From Gremmenia infestans (taxonomy: Eukaryota > Ascomycota > Leotiomycetes > Helotiales > Hamatocanthoscyphaceae), in the NCBI GenBank assembly GCA_032629725.1, contig JAFEVB010000005.1, forward strand, positions 1-64,000: DNA of 64,000 nt, read 5' to 3'. This document shows positions 12,583 to 23,549 of the stretch, piece by piece. The position numbers and the translations under genes were made by a program. The notes under the pieces were generated by a model that worked only from the letters and a program-made list of their open reading frames with translations, had not been told where the DNA came from and ran no database searches. Position 1 is the stretch's first letter. Each line of letters begins with the position of its first letter.

Positions 12583-13791
12583 ATGGACTTCCACGATGGG
12601 TGCGATTTCAATTTCAGTTCTGATCATAACGACGCAGCTATGTCACCGGACAATAGTAAGACCAGGCTGCAACTGCCATTGAGCTGTGATCCTCCTGGCC
12701 CCTCCAACCCCTCAAAGCAGCTTGTGTGGATTGTAAGTGCTTCTCCTGCTCCTGCCAGTTATATTCCAGTGTGTTAGGGGGTGTGGGGGAGGATGTCCTG
12801 GAGCATCAAGAGACGTCAAGTGTACGGTCGTCTATACGAATACTTACATGACATTTAGATCTTTGGAAGTACAGGTCACATGGGCCGCAGCCTAGTCCGA
12901 TCTTGCCTCAACCAAGGAGATCTCGTTGTAGCTGTGGGACGCACCTTTGAGAATACCCTCGAGTCTATGCAAGGCTGGCATGAGAACTGTCTCGGTACCC
13001 TCTGTGACGTCCGAGCACGCGAGTCGGTCCAAGAAGTCCTTGAAAGGGCGATTCAGCATTTCGGTCACGTTGATGTAATTGCCAATTGCTCGGGTTATGG
13101 AGTCATTGGAGCATGCGAGGACCAGGATGAACACGAAGTTCGGAATCAATTTGAAACAAACTTTATGGGCACATTACATATTATTCAGTTGAGTCTACCA
13201 TATTTCAGAGAGCAGGGAGCGGGTCGATATCTTATTTTCAGCTCTACATCTGGAGCTTTAGGCGTACCAGGCCTGGGACCATATTGTGCTACGAAGTATG
13301 CCGTGGAGGGACTCATCGAAGCAATGCTCTATGAAATCGATTCATTCAACATCAAGGCTACTCTTGTCGAGCCTGGACTGGTTCGAAGAGACGAGCCGGA
13401 TTGGTCTAAGAGTCCACTCCCGACTTGGGGACATTTTTTGATCAAGCCGGCGAGTGAGCCATATTCGCAAGCTACCTCCCCGGCTCTGCACGCAAAGAGA
13501 ATGGTCCAATGGTTGGGGGACAAGCAGCCTACGAGTGCGGTGAAGTGCGCTGAGCTGGTCTGGCAACTAGGACATTGTTCATACCCACCACTACGATTAT
13601 TGCTTGGAAGCTATGCCATCGAGAGTATCCGGGATCGTCTCAGATCGATCATTGAAGAGCTAGAAGATTGGAAGCATTTGCATTTCCCCGTAGCACCCGA
13701 TGCCCAACTCAACGACGAGAAGGACGAAGGGACTGAGGATGCCGGACGAAGAGACAGTCTCATAAACCAAGACGAGCGGAAGCAAGATTGA
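12583..13791 (+). CDS. Short-chain dehydrogenase/reductase
   Basis: Two exons, 12583..12732 and 12859..13791, give 360 residues. The intron has a GTAAGT donor and TTTAG acceptor, and the splice joins VWI to IFGSTGHMG, completing the nucleotide-binding strand and glycine turn (here GSTGHMG rather than the usual TGxxxGxG). An NCSG segment stands in place of NNAG. A catalytic serine in FSSTSG (about 178-181) and the YxxxK pair (Y192, K196, in YCATKYAVEG) are present. The family comprises classical NAD(P)-dependent oxidoreductases; the substrate cannot be told, though the layout resembles fungal retinol- or ketoreductase-like SDRs. ATG 12583 is the first methionine; the codon before it is GTG. 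The gene lies directly at the edge of the AT-rich block. The tail after about residue 320 is charged and probably disordered. Confidence 0.88.
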
Positions 13792-13920
13792 ACGAGAGTG
13801 GTATCATTTAACGCCCCCTACCATTCAATGCGATCCCTTTTCAAAATAACCATAGCTGAATTCCCTGTTGCGCCAATCAAAACACTTTATGTATGTCAAA
13901 ACCGCCCGTCACTCTCATAA

Positions 13921-14762
13921 CTATCGTACCTCCGGCACGGGCGCCGCCGCAACCGCAATTTCATTGTTAATAGCATCTGCAGTCTCCTGTTGTGGTCTGC
14001 CTTCAAAAATCCGCCGCCACCACATGGGTGGATCGAAAGGACGAGAGCCATTATGCAGTGGAGGGTAGACGTCCGAGAAGAAATAATAGACATGTCCAAT
14101 AACCACACCCATAATCTCATCCTTGGGAATCGTGCCGTGAACCACAAGACTGAAGCCCATCAGCACCCACGGGAGGTAAGGGGCAGTAAACACCAGCAGC
14201 CCCATCAGACTCAGACGGGTGTCTGGATTGCGCCTCGACCAGATGTAGACGAGGGTAGAGGAAAGTGGATGTCCCAGGAACGGCATAGAAACCAGCGGGG
14301 AGAGACATATCAAACAAGTACAAGCATATAGTAACAGCCAGGAGAAATGCGCTGGGGATCGGCCGGACGCCTCCTCGAGTAGTCGTGAATATCTTTGGAG
14401 GAAGAAGACGTGGAACACAAGGTCGAGTGATAAAGGACCAAAGTAGACGAATGTGGTGAGGAGTCGCCAGTACTGCAGCGTCGAATCAGTATTGATTTGG
14501 ACGGTGGTGGATGTTGAAGGTTGGTTGTTTTGTTGGATAGGAGGGAGGGAGGGGAGAAGCATACCTGATTCTTGAAGAAGACAGCTCGGAAGCTGTAGAA
14601 TAACTGGAAAGGAGTGACAATTTGACACTGCACCAAGGCGCTCGTGAGCACAGTTGCTGTGGTCCACCATCTTGTACAAAGGGGCATCTCCCAGAACCAG
14701 GTCTCCAGCGGAAAGCCAGCCTGGCCCATACCACCGTCTATTCCACCCATATTCATATCCAT
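13921..14762 (-). CDS. Derlin, ER-associated degradation
   Basis: Two exons, 14565..14762 and 13921..14472 on the minus strand, give 249 residues. The join after KNQ continues as YWRLLTTF. The glycine/methionine-rich start leads into LETWFWEMPLCTRWW and then the Derlin core with several hydrophobic segments (FGPLSLDLVFHVFFL, FSWLLLYACTCLICL, LLVFTAPYLPWVLMGFSLV, GVVIGHVYYFFSDVYP). Derlins are rhomboid-like ER membrane proteins that help retrotranslocate misfolded proteins to the proteasome with Hrd1 and Cdc48. As in the family, I see no rhomboid catalytic serine motif. The C-terminus is short and cytosolic. It diverges from the CENP-A gene across 573 bp and converges with the upstream dehydrogenase, 129 bp apart. 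Confidence 0.92.
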
Positions 14763-15335
14763 GATGGATTGTAGATAGGTGGAGCTCCGGCGTGGGATAA
14801 GTCAATTAGGAGTAGGCTGGCTGTGATGGTGTTGCGAAGAAGGTTACTGGCCTCTATGGTCTGTTCTGGTATGGTATGGCAATGGTATGTTGTATCTCTT
14901 TGTGGTGTGGTGTCCTCAGATAATCCTTTCGGCGATAAGATGTGCTTACGCCACACCGACCCCCCTGCCGCCGCCGCACAGGAGCTTTCTCTCGGTCGCT
15001 CTCCCAACCATTCGCGTCAACACAACAATCTGGATTCTCAATCAAGCGCAAGAGGACTGGATCGTTGAATGCGCACCTTGTCACGATACAAATTTGGCCA
15101 CCGATTGAACCTACAGCTACAGCTCCTTAGGCCGTATTTTGGGTGAGGATTCTGCAGCACCACCCCAGTTCCCTCATCCGGCGCAAGTCGCGACTTTCCA
15201 TCCACGCGCCGTTCCCCAACCTCGCCAATTCTTCAGACAATTGATCGAAAACTCGTCGCATCAGCCATCTAGAGTTGAGCCGCATATATCTGGCTATTCC
15301 TTGGGATTTCGCGACGCGCATATCCGCTTTTCACC
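14763..15335. promoter_or_regulatory. Divergent promoter, Derlin / CENP-A
   Basis: 573 bp between two divergent start codons. It is GC-normal. Short reading frames here overlap one another on both strands and have no family resemblance. No clear TATA box was seen. Confidence 0.6.
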
Positions 15336-15901
15336 ATGCCTCCAAAGAAAGCGACGGTCAGAGCGAAGACGAAACCGAGTCCCGCAAAAGGTCGCGCCAG
15401 TCAACCCACTGGCAAGACTGCTAGGAGAGTCAGCCGTGGTGTAGAGCGTGAGTCCAGCAAGTTCCCTTCCGTTAATGTGTGTACTAATTCTGTGACTGAA
15501 ATAGCCGGAGATCCTTTTCCAGGGAGGAAGAAGCGTCGCTACAGACCTGGAACGCTTGCGTTGAAGGAGATCAGGAGATATCAATCGTCGACAGAACTTC
15601 TTATGAGAAAATTGCCTTTCTCGCGTCTGGTAGGCAATGCTTTGAGATGCGATGATACGGTACCAGGAGCTAATGGCGCGTATAGGTTCGTGAAATTGCT
15701 CTCAATCTACGACCGGCAGGAGAGGGTATGCGTTGGCAATCACAGGCAATCCAAGCACTTCAAGAGGCATCAGAGGCATTCCTGGTACATCTATTCGAAG
15801 ACACAAACCTGTGTGCCATCCATGCTAAGAGAGTCACTATTATGCAAAAAGACATACAACTTGCGCGAAGAATTCGGGGTGCTTGGGGTGGGCTGGGTTA
15901 A
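15336..15901 (+). CDS. Centromeric histone H3 variant (CENP-A/CenH3)
   Basis: Exons 15336..15447, 15505..15629 and 15686..15901 give 150 residues. A basic N-terminal tail of about 48 residues, unlike canonical H3, is followed by the H3-like segment RYRPGTLALKEIRRYQ and the histone fold. CENP-A marks are the longer loop 1 (NLRPAGEGMRW), a Trp where H3 has Phe before QS, and the end RRIRGAWGGLG. The block LFEDTNLCAIHAKRVTIM is shared with H3. The protein replaces H3 in centromeric nucleosomes and recruits the kinetochore. Intron 1 is 57 nt, in frame and free of stops, so retention would insert 19 residues in the tail. The second splice, joining SRL to VREIAL, is certain from family conservation. 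Confidence 0.95.
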
Positions 15902-16129
15902 ACTTGTTGTGGGTAGCTAGCATCTGTTGCATTTGCATTGTGAGAGTATTCTGTCTAGGGGGGGCGTTCCGGGGTGGTCTTTCAGGTATTATGAAATGGG
16001 CTTTGGTTGTATGTGCATTGGGTGGGTTGCAAAACAGAGCTTCTTGTAGCGAAACTGCAGGTATAAACAACGCTATTTTCCCACTAGTACGTGGTATATG
16101 TAAAGTCATCGTCTATTGCCCTCTTACAC

Positions 16130-17330
16130 TCAGCTATATGTGACCGTCATTCCAGCTTCTGCCGGCTCTAGTAGCTTCCATTCGCACTTGATGTCCTTTT
16201 TTGCAAACATGTCTAATATAACTTTGGCAATCCCATCAAAGTTCTCTGTTGCTAGAGCAAGTATCGTTGGACCAGCCCCGGAAAGACAAATTCCGCACAG
16301 ACCTGGGTGAGATTTCGGAGTGACTGACTGCAGGATCTCTGGCAGACCTGGTATAAGGCCGCTTCGATATGGTTGGTGAACCTTGTCTTGCATCGCCAGA
16401 TATATCTGCTCAGCATCTGGTGGTGATCTACCGAGTGCAGATGGGAGGAGGGCTATTCTCTGGAGATTGAAGACCACGTCTGCTCTGGAGTATAACTTTG
16501 GTAGTACCCCCCTCGCTTCGGCTGTAGCTACTTCAAAGTGAGGAATGATAGCAATAGCTTTGATCTCCTTTGCCCATGGGAATTTCATATAGTGACCAAT
16601 TCCGATCGGCGGCTCGGGTGGAGCTTTTCCTGTGTCCACACCACCTGCTGGCTCTGGGAGCACTTCACTAAGTGGAATCTCTTTCCTCTCTGAATCTGCT
16701 TTGCTCAGATCATTTAAATAGGTTCCAACAAACCCCCCATACAACGCAGCTGCAACGTTATCTGGGTGTCGCTCTGCAGAAGGATTTAGAAAGATAGAAA
16801 TGGTCAATAGAGCTATGAAACAAACCTATCATCAGACAGTAGTCCAGCATTCGAGCTTTGGTTAAGCCAAGTTTGCCAACCTCGTTCCCAAGCGCCACAC
16901 CTGCGACCACGGCAGCTCCAGAAGAACCCAGACCACGCCCCAGTGGAATAGGATTGATGATATGAACTCTAGTCTCGGCTGGAAAGGCTCTTTGGCCGTG
17001 GCACCTCAAGACGTACAGGGCCGTCCTCGTGATCAGATTGGAATCGGCTACCAATGGGACCTCGTCGGCACCTTCGCCCTCATACGTGATCACGCAATTG
17101 AGAGGCACATCGGTCGCTTTACATTCGATCTCGACCCGAAGTTCAAGCCATATTGACAAGGCAAGGCCAATGACATCGAAGCCCGGGCCAATATTCGCCG
17201 ATGAACATGGTACTTCTGCATGGATTGCGGGATTGTCAGTAGGAAGTCCCAGAGTCAGTCAATTGATTGGGGCGTGGTGGATGAAAAGGAGAGTTGGGAA
17301 GTTGAGTTGATACTGACTTATAGATATCAT
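16130..17330 (-). CDS. Homoserine kinase
   Basis: Three exons on the minus strand, 17318..17330, 16826..17215 and 16130..16773, give 348 residues. The first exon is only 13 nt; joined to exon 2 it restores MISIKVPCSSANIGPGFDV, the conserved GHMP-kinase start. The ATP-binding motif PIPLGRGLGSSGAA lies at about 94-107. Exon 3 begins with ERHPDNVAAALYGGFVG, typical of this enzyme, and carries the third GHMP motif LSGAGPTILAL. The enzyme phosphorylates homoserine to O-phosphohomoserine in threonine synthesis, in the cytosol. It diverges from GARS-AIRS across 529 bp and converges with CENP-A, 228 bp apart. Confidence 0.95.
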
Positions 17331-17859
17331 GGCGAGTGAAAATCAATACCCCAGTGCGGTGTGGTGTGTGTGATGAGGGCTGACTGGACTGGGTTGTTTG
17401 TGATATTTATTCTCACCCCACCACTAGCGTATCTGGTGATTTTCGATACCCCGGATCTAGGTCCGTTTATTAATTTGCTCTACCTCACCTAATCAAATTA
17501 CTTTGTTTTGCATCTACGAATATCTCTCCAAGTTTTCCTAAAAGAAGCTGATATTGTTTCTTATATTGTTTCTTTGCAGACTTTGATTCTCCATTGGAGA
17601 TGGGGATACTGAGGGGTCATTGTAGTATGAAGGACTCACTCCCGCCCTCTACTTGTACCTAGGGCATTGAAAAACAGTTACCTGTCTGCACTACATCGCT
17701 CCGAGTGCGGCCGCACCCCTCCCCTCCAAAAACCCATTCACCCCACCTCATAAAATTTCTTTTATACGCGTTGAGGTCCCTATCGGTACAATCTTCCCAA
17801 GAGGTACACTAAAATATAAACAACAACAACAAGCATAACAATAAGTACTGCCCACGTCC
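17331..17859. promoter_or_regulatory. Divergent promoter, homoserine kinase / GARS-AIRS
   Basis: 529 bp. A CAA/ACA-rich stretch directly before the GARS-AIRS start (17818-17845) looks like a transcribed 5' leader. An AT-rich ATAAAATTTC stretch at about 17,750 could be a TATA-like element. I did not find a perfect TGACTCA site for the amino-acid control activator. Confidence 0.5.
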
Positions 17860-20475
17860 ATGGAGCCTCTTCGAATCCTCCTCGTTGGCAACGGAGGCCG
17901 CGAACATGCCCTCGCGTGGAAACTAAGTCAATCTCCCCTTGTGGAAGCAATTATCGCTGTCCCTGGCAATGGAGGTACGGCGACGTGCCTTAAAACCACC
18001 AACAACAACACTGTCGACGCCGAGGATTTCCCTGCTCTCGTTGCCCTATCTCAGAGAGAGAAAATAAATCTTGTTGTTCCTGGCCCCGAAGCTCCTTTGG
18101 TCGAGGGAATTGAGGGCTATTTTCGAGCTGCCAATATCCGGTGCTATGGCCCATCCGAGTCCGCCTCGCGCCTTGAGGGAAGCAAGGCTTTTTCGAAGGA
18201 CTTCATGAAGAAGTACAACATCCCTACCGCTGCATACGCGAACTTCGACAACTACGATGAAGCCCGGAAATATATTGACTCTGTTGATTACGACGTTGTG
18301 CTCAAGGCAGATGGCTTGGCGGGTGGCAAGGGAGTCCTCATTCCCAAAAGCAAAGAAGAAGCGCAGGAAAATCTGAAAACGATCATGGTCGAAGAGGCAT
18401 TTGGTTCAGCTGGGAAGAATGTAGTAATTGAGCAATTCCTAGAAGGAGACGAACTCAGTATCTTGAGTTTCTGCGATGGCCGTACAATGCAATCACTCCC
18501 GCCAGCACAGGACCACAAGAGAATACACGATGGGGATAAAGGCCCAAATACTGGTGGTATGGGATGTTATGCCCCAACATTAATTGCAACCAAGGAATTG
18601 ATTGAGGAAATCGAGAGGACCATTGTCCAGCCCACACTTGATGGTATGAAAAAGGACGGATTCCCCTTCATCGGAACCCTTTTCACTGGCTTGATGATTA
18701 CAAAGAGTGGACCCAAAACTCTTGAATACAATGTTAGATTTGGAGATCCCGAGACCCAGACTTTACTACCACTGATGAGTAAAGATACCGATCTGGCAGA
18801 GATCATGGTTGCATGCACAGACGGTCGGCTTGATGGGTTGTCCATAAAGATTGATTCAAAGGCCAGCACAACAGTTGTAGTAGCAGCAGGTGGATATCCC
18901 GATTCCTACGAAAAGGGGACGCCGATGCAGGTTGGCACCCCACCCGCCGATACAAACATCTTCCATGCTGGGACAATCATAAAAGATGGCCAGCTCCAAA
19001 CATCTGGTGGCCGAGTTATAGCCAGCCAAGCGACTGCAGAAAATCTGGAGCAAGCAGTCAAGAAGGCATACGAAGGAGTTAAGTGTATTAGTTTCGACAA
19101 AATGTACTACCGAAAGGATATTGCACACCGAGCGCTGAAACCTGCCGCTCTCACATACGCTTCAGCTGGTGTTAGTATTGACGCGGGCAACCAATTCGTG
19201 TCACGTATCAAGGCAGCCGTTGCTGCGACCAGAAGGCCCGGTGCCGATGCGATTATCGGCGGGTTTGGTGGAGAATTCGACCTGGAGGCAGCAAATTATA
19301 CCAAGGCCCCTATACTTGTTTCTGCCATTGATGGCGTAGGCACAAAACTGGCTATCGGTGAGTTCCTCCTTGAATGCTGGAACCTCTGAGACATTTTACA
19401 CCCGTGTCCCTCTTTATGAGGCATGCGGACCTGATTAACAGGCTCCGACCCGGTTCATACCCGGTACATTTTTCAAGTGTGTCCCAGGAGTTCTGGGATA
19501 CAAGCTATTGAAATAGTTCCGCGATTTCCATACAATTTCAAGAAGACTGCTTACTGTTTGTCTAGCTCAAATAATGAACAAGCACGATACCGTAGGAATA
19601 GATTTAGTGGCAATGAACGTTAATGATTTGGTTGTTCAAGGCGCTGAAGCCCTTTACTTTACCGATTATTATGGCTGCAGTAAATTGGTGCTCGAGACAG
19701 CGGCATCCTTTGTGGAAGGAGTAAGCGCAGGTTGTATTCAGGCCAACTGTGCCCTTGTTGGTGGCGAAACGGCTGAGATGCCGGGCATGTACCAAAAGGA
19801 GGACTATGATGCTGCAGGTGAGTTGATTTGAAATATTCCCAGCATGATCCATACCTCCAGGGACATCAGTATTAACATCATTCAGGCTGCGCCAACGGCG
19901 CCATGTACAAGGAACACAGGTTACCAAAGACAGACACCATGATCGAGGGCGATGTCCTTCTGGGTTTGGCCTCAAATGGCGTACATTCTAACGGGTTTTC
20001 CCTCGTCCGCAAAATCGTTCAAAGGGAAAACATTCAATACACCGACCCTGCACCATGGGACAATTCCACAAGCGTTGGATTGAGTCTATTGACCCCTACG
20101 AGGATATATGTTCGTTCCTTACTTCAAGTCACAAACAAACACCTTGTCAAAGGCTTATCTCACATTACTGGCGGTGGCTTGACAGAGAATGTCCCACGGA
20201 TGCTGCCCGAGCATCTTGCAGCAGAAATCGATGTCACAGCCTGGCAATTACCTCCAGTATTCAAGTGGCTAAAGCAGGCAGGTAATGTTGCTGCTGCGGA
20301 AATGGCCCGGACTTTCAATACTGGCGTAGGCATGGTTGCTGTCGTCAGCAAGGAGAACGTCGCGCAAGTTGTGGAGGAATTAGAGGCTGCAGGCGAGAAG
20401 GTATATAGGATCGGAAGTCTTGTCTCTCGATCCACAGAGGGTTGCATCCTGGCAAATCTTGCGTCCTGGGATTAG
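17860..20475 (+). CDS. Bifunctional GAR synthetase / AIR synthetase (GARS-AIRS)
   Basis: Exons 17860..19357, 19566..19817 and 19886..20475 give 779 residues. Residues 1 to about 430 are phosphoribosylamine-glycine ligase: the N-terminal motif ILLVGNGGREHALAWKL, ATP-grasp segments such as LKADGLAGGKGV, and the GGMGCYAPT loop. From about residue 434 the phosphoribosylformylglycinamidine cyclo-ligase follows (YASAGVSIDAGN, IDGVGTKLAIA, GGETAEMPGMY, LASNGVHSNGFSLVR, HITGGGLTEN). It catalyses steps 2 and 5 of de novo purine synthesis; fungi fuse these two activities (yeast Ade5,7). The 208-nt first intron lies inside the cyclo-ligase motif after KLAI and is long for this window. Both splices are fixed by conserved sequence. 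Confidence 0.96.
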
Positions 20476-20878
20476 AGATGTGCCGCATTAATAGGCATGT
20501 ACAATTATACTCTACCACATGGATGCTTACTGTATGAGGCACGGGTTCAACATCAAAAGCGACCTTGTCCAGCGTTCCTCATTGAGGATGAGGCATTCGA
20601 GCTGGCTTGGGATTCTGGTCTGCGCTACGAGGAAGCACATCAAATTGACCACTTGTGGAACATTTGCGGTTTTGATATGCTGATTTCTATTTTATCTAAT
20701 GGCGTTTTGAGCTTGGGGAATACCAAAAGTCTTCGCTTAAATTCTTTGGTTATCCAGGGGTAGCTAGCAGATGATGAGACATCCGACAGGAAGATATTTT
20801 CCAAATTACCAATTGCCTCTAATGTTCCTGTAAACCAAATGCAAACTTTTAATACAGCACTTCTCTATGCAAGGAGCT
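20476..20878. other. Convergent intergenic region
   Basis: 403 bp between the 3' ends of GARS-AIRS and PDX1. An 88-codon plus frame at 20497 has no family resemblance and lies in presumed 3' UTR. Nothing else seen. Confidence 0.6.
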
Positions 20879-21988
20879 TTACCATCCACGACCTTGCATT
20901 TTATCCTTGGCCTCCATTGAACTAACATTCAAGCCCACCATTGCCTCTCCCAAATCCTCGCTGACAGCAGCCAACACTTTCGGGTCGTTATAATGCGTGA
21001 CAGCTTGCACAATAGCCTTTGCCCTCTTTGAAGCATCACCACTCTTGAATATTCCACTGCCGACGAAGACACCGTCACAACCCAGCTGCATCATCAAGGC
21101 CGCATCTGCAGGCGTAGCAATGCCTCCAGCAGCAAAGTTCACGACCGGTAATCTTCCTAACTTGGCCGTCTCCTTGAGCAAATCGAAGGGAGCTTGGATA
21201 TCCTTGGCCAAGATACGTAACTCAGCATCCGACAAATTCTGAGCACGGGAGATCTCGGCGGTAACGGTACGCATGTGGCGAACTGCCTCGACGACATCTC
21301 CAGTCCCTGCCTCACCCTTTGTGCGGATCATGGCAGCTCCTTCGCTGATACGGCGGAGGGCCTCACCCAGGTTGCGGCAGCCACAGACGAAGGGAACGCT
21401 GTAGGGGTGCTTCTCGACGTGGTGAGCATGGTCGGCGGGGGTGAGGACTTCGGATTCGTCAATGTAGTCTACACCAATAGCCTCTAGGATCTATGCAATT
21501 GGCCCTGTCAGCACTCGATCTTGTGTGGGGAAGAAAGCTGGTGGAAGTACCTGACATTCAACAAAGTGGCCAATTCTCGCCTTGGCCATCACGGGGATGG
21601 TCACGGCAGCCATGATTTCCTTGATCATCTTAGGGTCTGACATGCGTGCCACTCCTCCCTGAGCCCTAATATCGGCGGGCACACGCTCGAGAGCCATGAC
21701 TGCAACGGCACCAGCCTCTTCTGCTATTTTGGCCTTTGGTGGCGGGAGTGAGCATTTACTCCTACTGGGGAGGGGGTAGGGTAAGGATGGAGGGGCAACT
21801 GGTAACTGGGTACATACCTGCTCAGCGTTCACAACGTCCATAATGACCCCCCCCTTAAGCATGCGTGCCAATCCGGTCTTGACGGTGAAGTTGGACTCGC
21901 CAGAAGCATTTTGGGAGGTGGCATCACCATTTGTGGTGCGAGTCGGAAGTTCGGTGGCCATTCTGCTGTTGGAGTGATCGTTGATCAT
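20879..21988 (-). CDS. Pyridoxal 5'-phosphate synthase lyase subunit (PDX1/SNZ)
   Basis: Minus-strand exons 21818..21988, 21551..21733 and 20879..21490 give 321 residues. The second splice restores AKIAEEAGAVAVMALERV after VVNAEQ; the third joins GHFVECQ to ILEAIGVDYIDESE. Active-site lysines are present in PVMAKARIGH and RTKGEAGTG, and the phosphate-binding glycine loops in PVVNFAAGGIATPADAA and GVFVGSGIF. The protein makes PLP from ribose 5-phosphate, glyceraldehyde 3-phosphate and ammonia supplied by the PDX2 glutaminase, which is not in this window. The start could also be the second methionine at 21961. The first 30 residues are a variable leader. It diverges from the FUN14 gene. Confidence 0.95.
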
Positions 21989-22757
21989 TTGTTTTGGGTC
22001 TGTAAGGAAAGATAGATGTAGTGCTGTCTGAAAATCAATAGATTGGAGGGAAATGAAAATGGGAAATGAAGATGCAAGAAGGAATGAGTCAATTGAAGCA
22101 AATGAGAAGTAAGACCAGATGAGATGAGTCTTCGAAAATGGGCTAAGAAGGTGACAAAAAAAAATTGAGGGGCCCCGCGGATACCCGCAGCTTATCGATA
22201 TCGTACAGTATCGGAAGGATTTAATGCCGATATTGCACGAGCACGAGGACGAGGTACCTTATGTACCTAATTAGTACTACGTCTTGCAGGCAGATTTAAT
22301 TATAGTAAACATTTGTCAATTTGATATCTTGAGAATATATGGTATGATATATCATAAATCGTATAATGCTCCTTTTCAACTGGTACCTTGTGATGGTCAG
22401 GTAATGCAATACAATGAATGTAACATAATATAACAATACAATATATAGGTACCTAGCCTAGTATACGTGGCGTGGGTATACGGAGGTAGGTATATCCTCC
22501 GATGTCGCCAATACCTAAGGTACGCTACGCTACCCCTCCCCTCCCTCCAGCCCCTCTTTCAAGCGAAACGAAATCCGGGGCAGGGGTCTAGATCCCTGTC
22601 GATTTCTACGTCATGAATCCAACGGATCGCCAGGGGATCATCTACAGGTTATACTTCAAATAATTGACACCACCATCATCACCCTCCTCATTAACCTGAC
22701 CCTCACCCTCTCCCTCACCCGCACCCGCACCATCTTCATTAACCACCCCCAAACAAC
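21989..22757. promoter_or_regulatory. Divergent promoter, PDX1 / FUN14 gene
   Basis: 769 bp. The central part (22,190-22,520) is rich in GTACCT/AGGTAC words, including GGTACCTAGCCTAG at about 22,449, part of a palindrome family recurring in intergenic DNA here. The last 130 bp before the FUN14 start are CT- and AC-rich, like a 5' leader. Confidence 0.5.
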
Positions 22758-23334
22758 ATGGCTTCTCTTCTCCTCCGCCCCTTGATGCGTCCTCAAACCC
22801 TGGGTCTGGGCCTAGGACTCTCCGTTGCATCCTACCACGCCTTTCACCAGCGACCCATACGTCTTGACTCAAGCCCATTCTCTTCCGACTCCTACAAAAG
22901 AGATACACAGACACCCGCCCTGAGCCGCGCCGGAAGCTTGAACCCGCGCGCTGTACGACAGATTAGTTCAGGCTCCATTATTGGTACGAATTGAATGCTC
23001 TTGATGCTGTAGAAAGAAAGGCAGCTGCTAAACCGCGCCATAGGATTGTGTACAGGCTTGCTGGTCAGTACATTCTCCAAGTCGTTGGCTCTGATACTGG
23101 GCTTGCTGGTAGTTGGCGTACAGGTAAGTCGTCCCTTCAAGCTTTGGAAAGGGGATGGGATGGAAACCTAATACAAAGCAGTGGGCATCTAGCTATGGCG
23201 TCAACGTGATACCATACAATAGATTGCAAAGGTATTTTACGAGCTTAGATCTTCGCTCTGCTGTACAAGATAACGTCGCATTCAAGCTATCTTTCGGGGC
23301 CACTTTCGCTATGGCTTCCTTCATGGAATTTTAA
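22758..23334 (+). CDS. FUN14 domain-containing mitochondrial protein
   Basis: Exons 22758..22983, 23056..23123 and 23182..23334 give 148 residues. A basic, serine-rich presequence-like N-terminus (MASLLLRPLMRPQTL) leads to the FUN14 region, which starts at NPRAVRQISSGSIIG. A hydrophobic segment follows (LVSTFSKSLALILGLLVVGV), and the C-terminus ends FGATFAMASFMEF. FUN14 proteins sit in the mitochondrial outer membrane; FUNDC1 in animals is a mitophagy receptor, but the short fungal members lack a proven role. I see no obvious Atg8-binding motif of the FUNDC1 type. The gene is easy to miss because two small introns split the domain. It converges with aminopeptidase P, 215 bp apart. Confidence 0.88.
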
Positions 23335-23549
23335 AGTGGACTTCATCTGTACTATAATTATTGTAATTGGTACTAGAATGCCTTCCTTCTTATGCTGGTA
23401 CCTTGTTAGGTGAACTTCCTAGACAAGCTTCCCAACACACCTCTTCTCGTGTCACGGCTTTCGGACATATGCCTCATTGAAAGAATCCCCACAGGGGTCG
23501 CGCCGCCCTCTCCATCCAACTTCCCAAAGCCGCATCTTCGGGAGGCCAC

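Noticed and set aside
12892..13149. Antisense frames under the dehydrogenase and other genes
   Set aside because: Shadows of real coding sequence.
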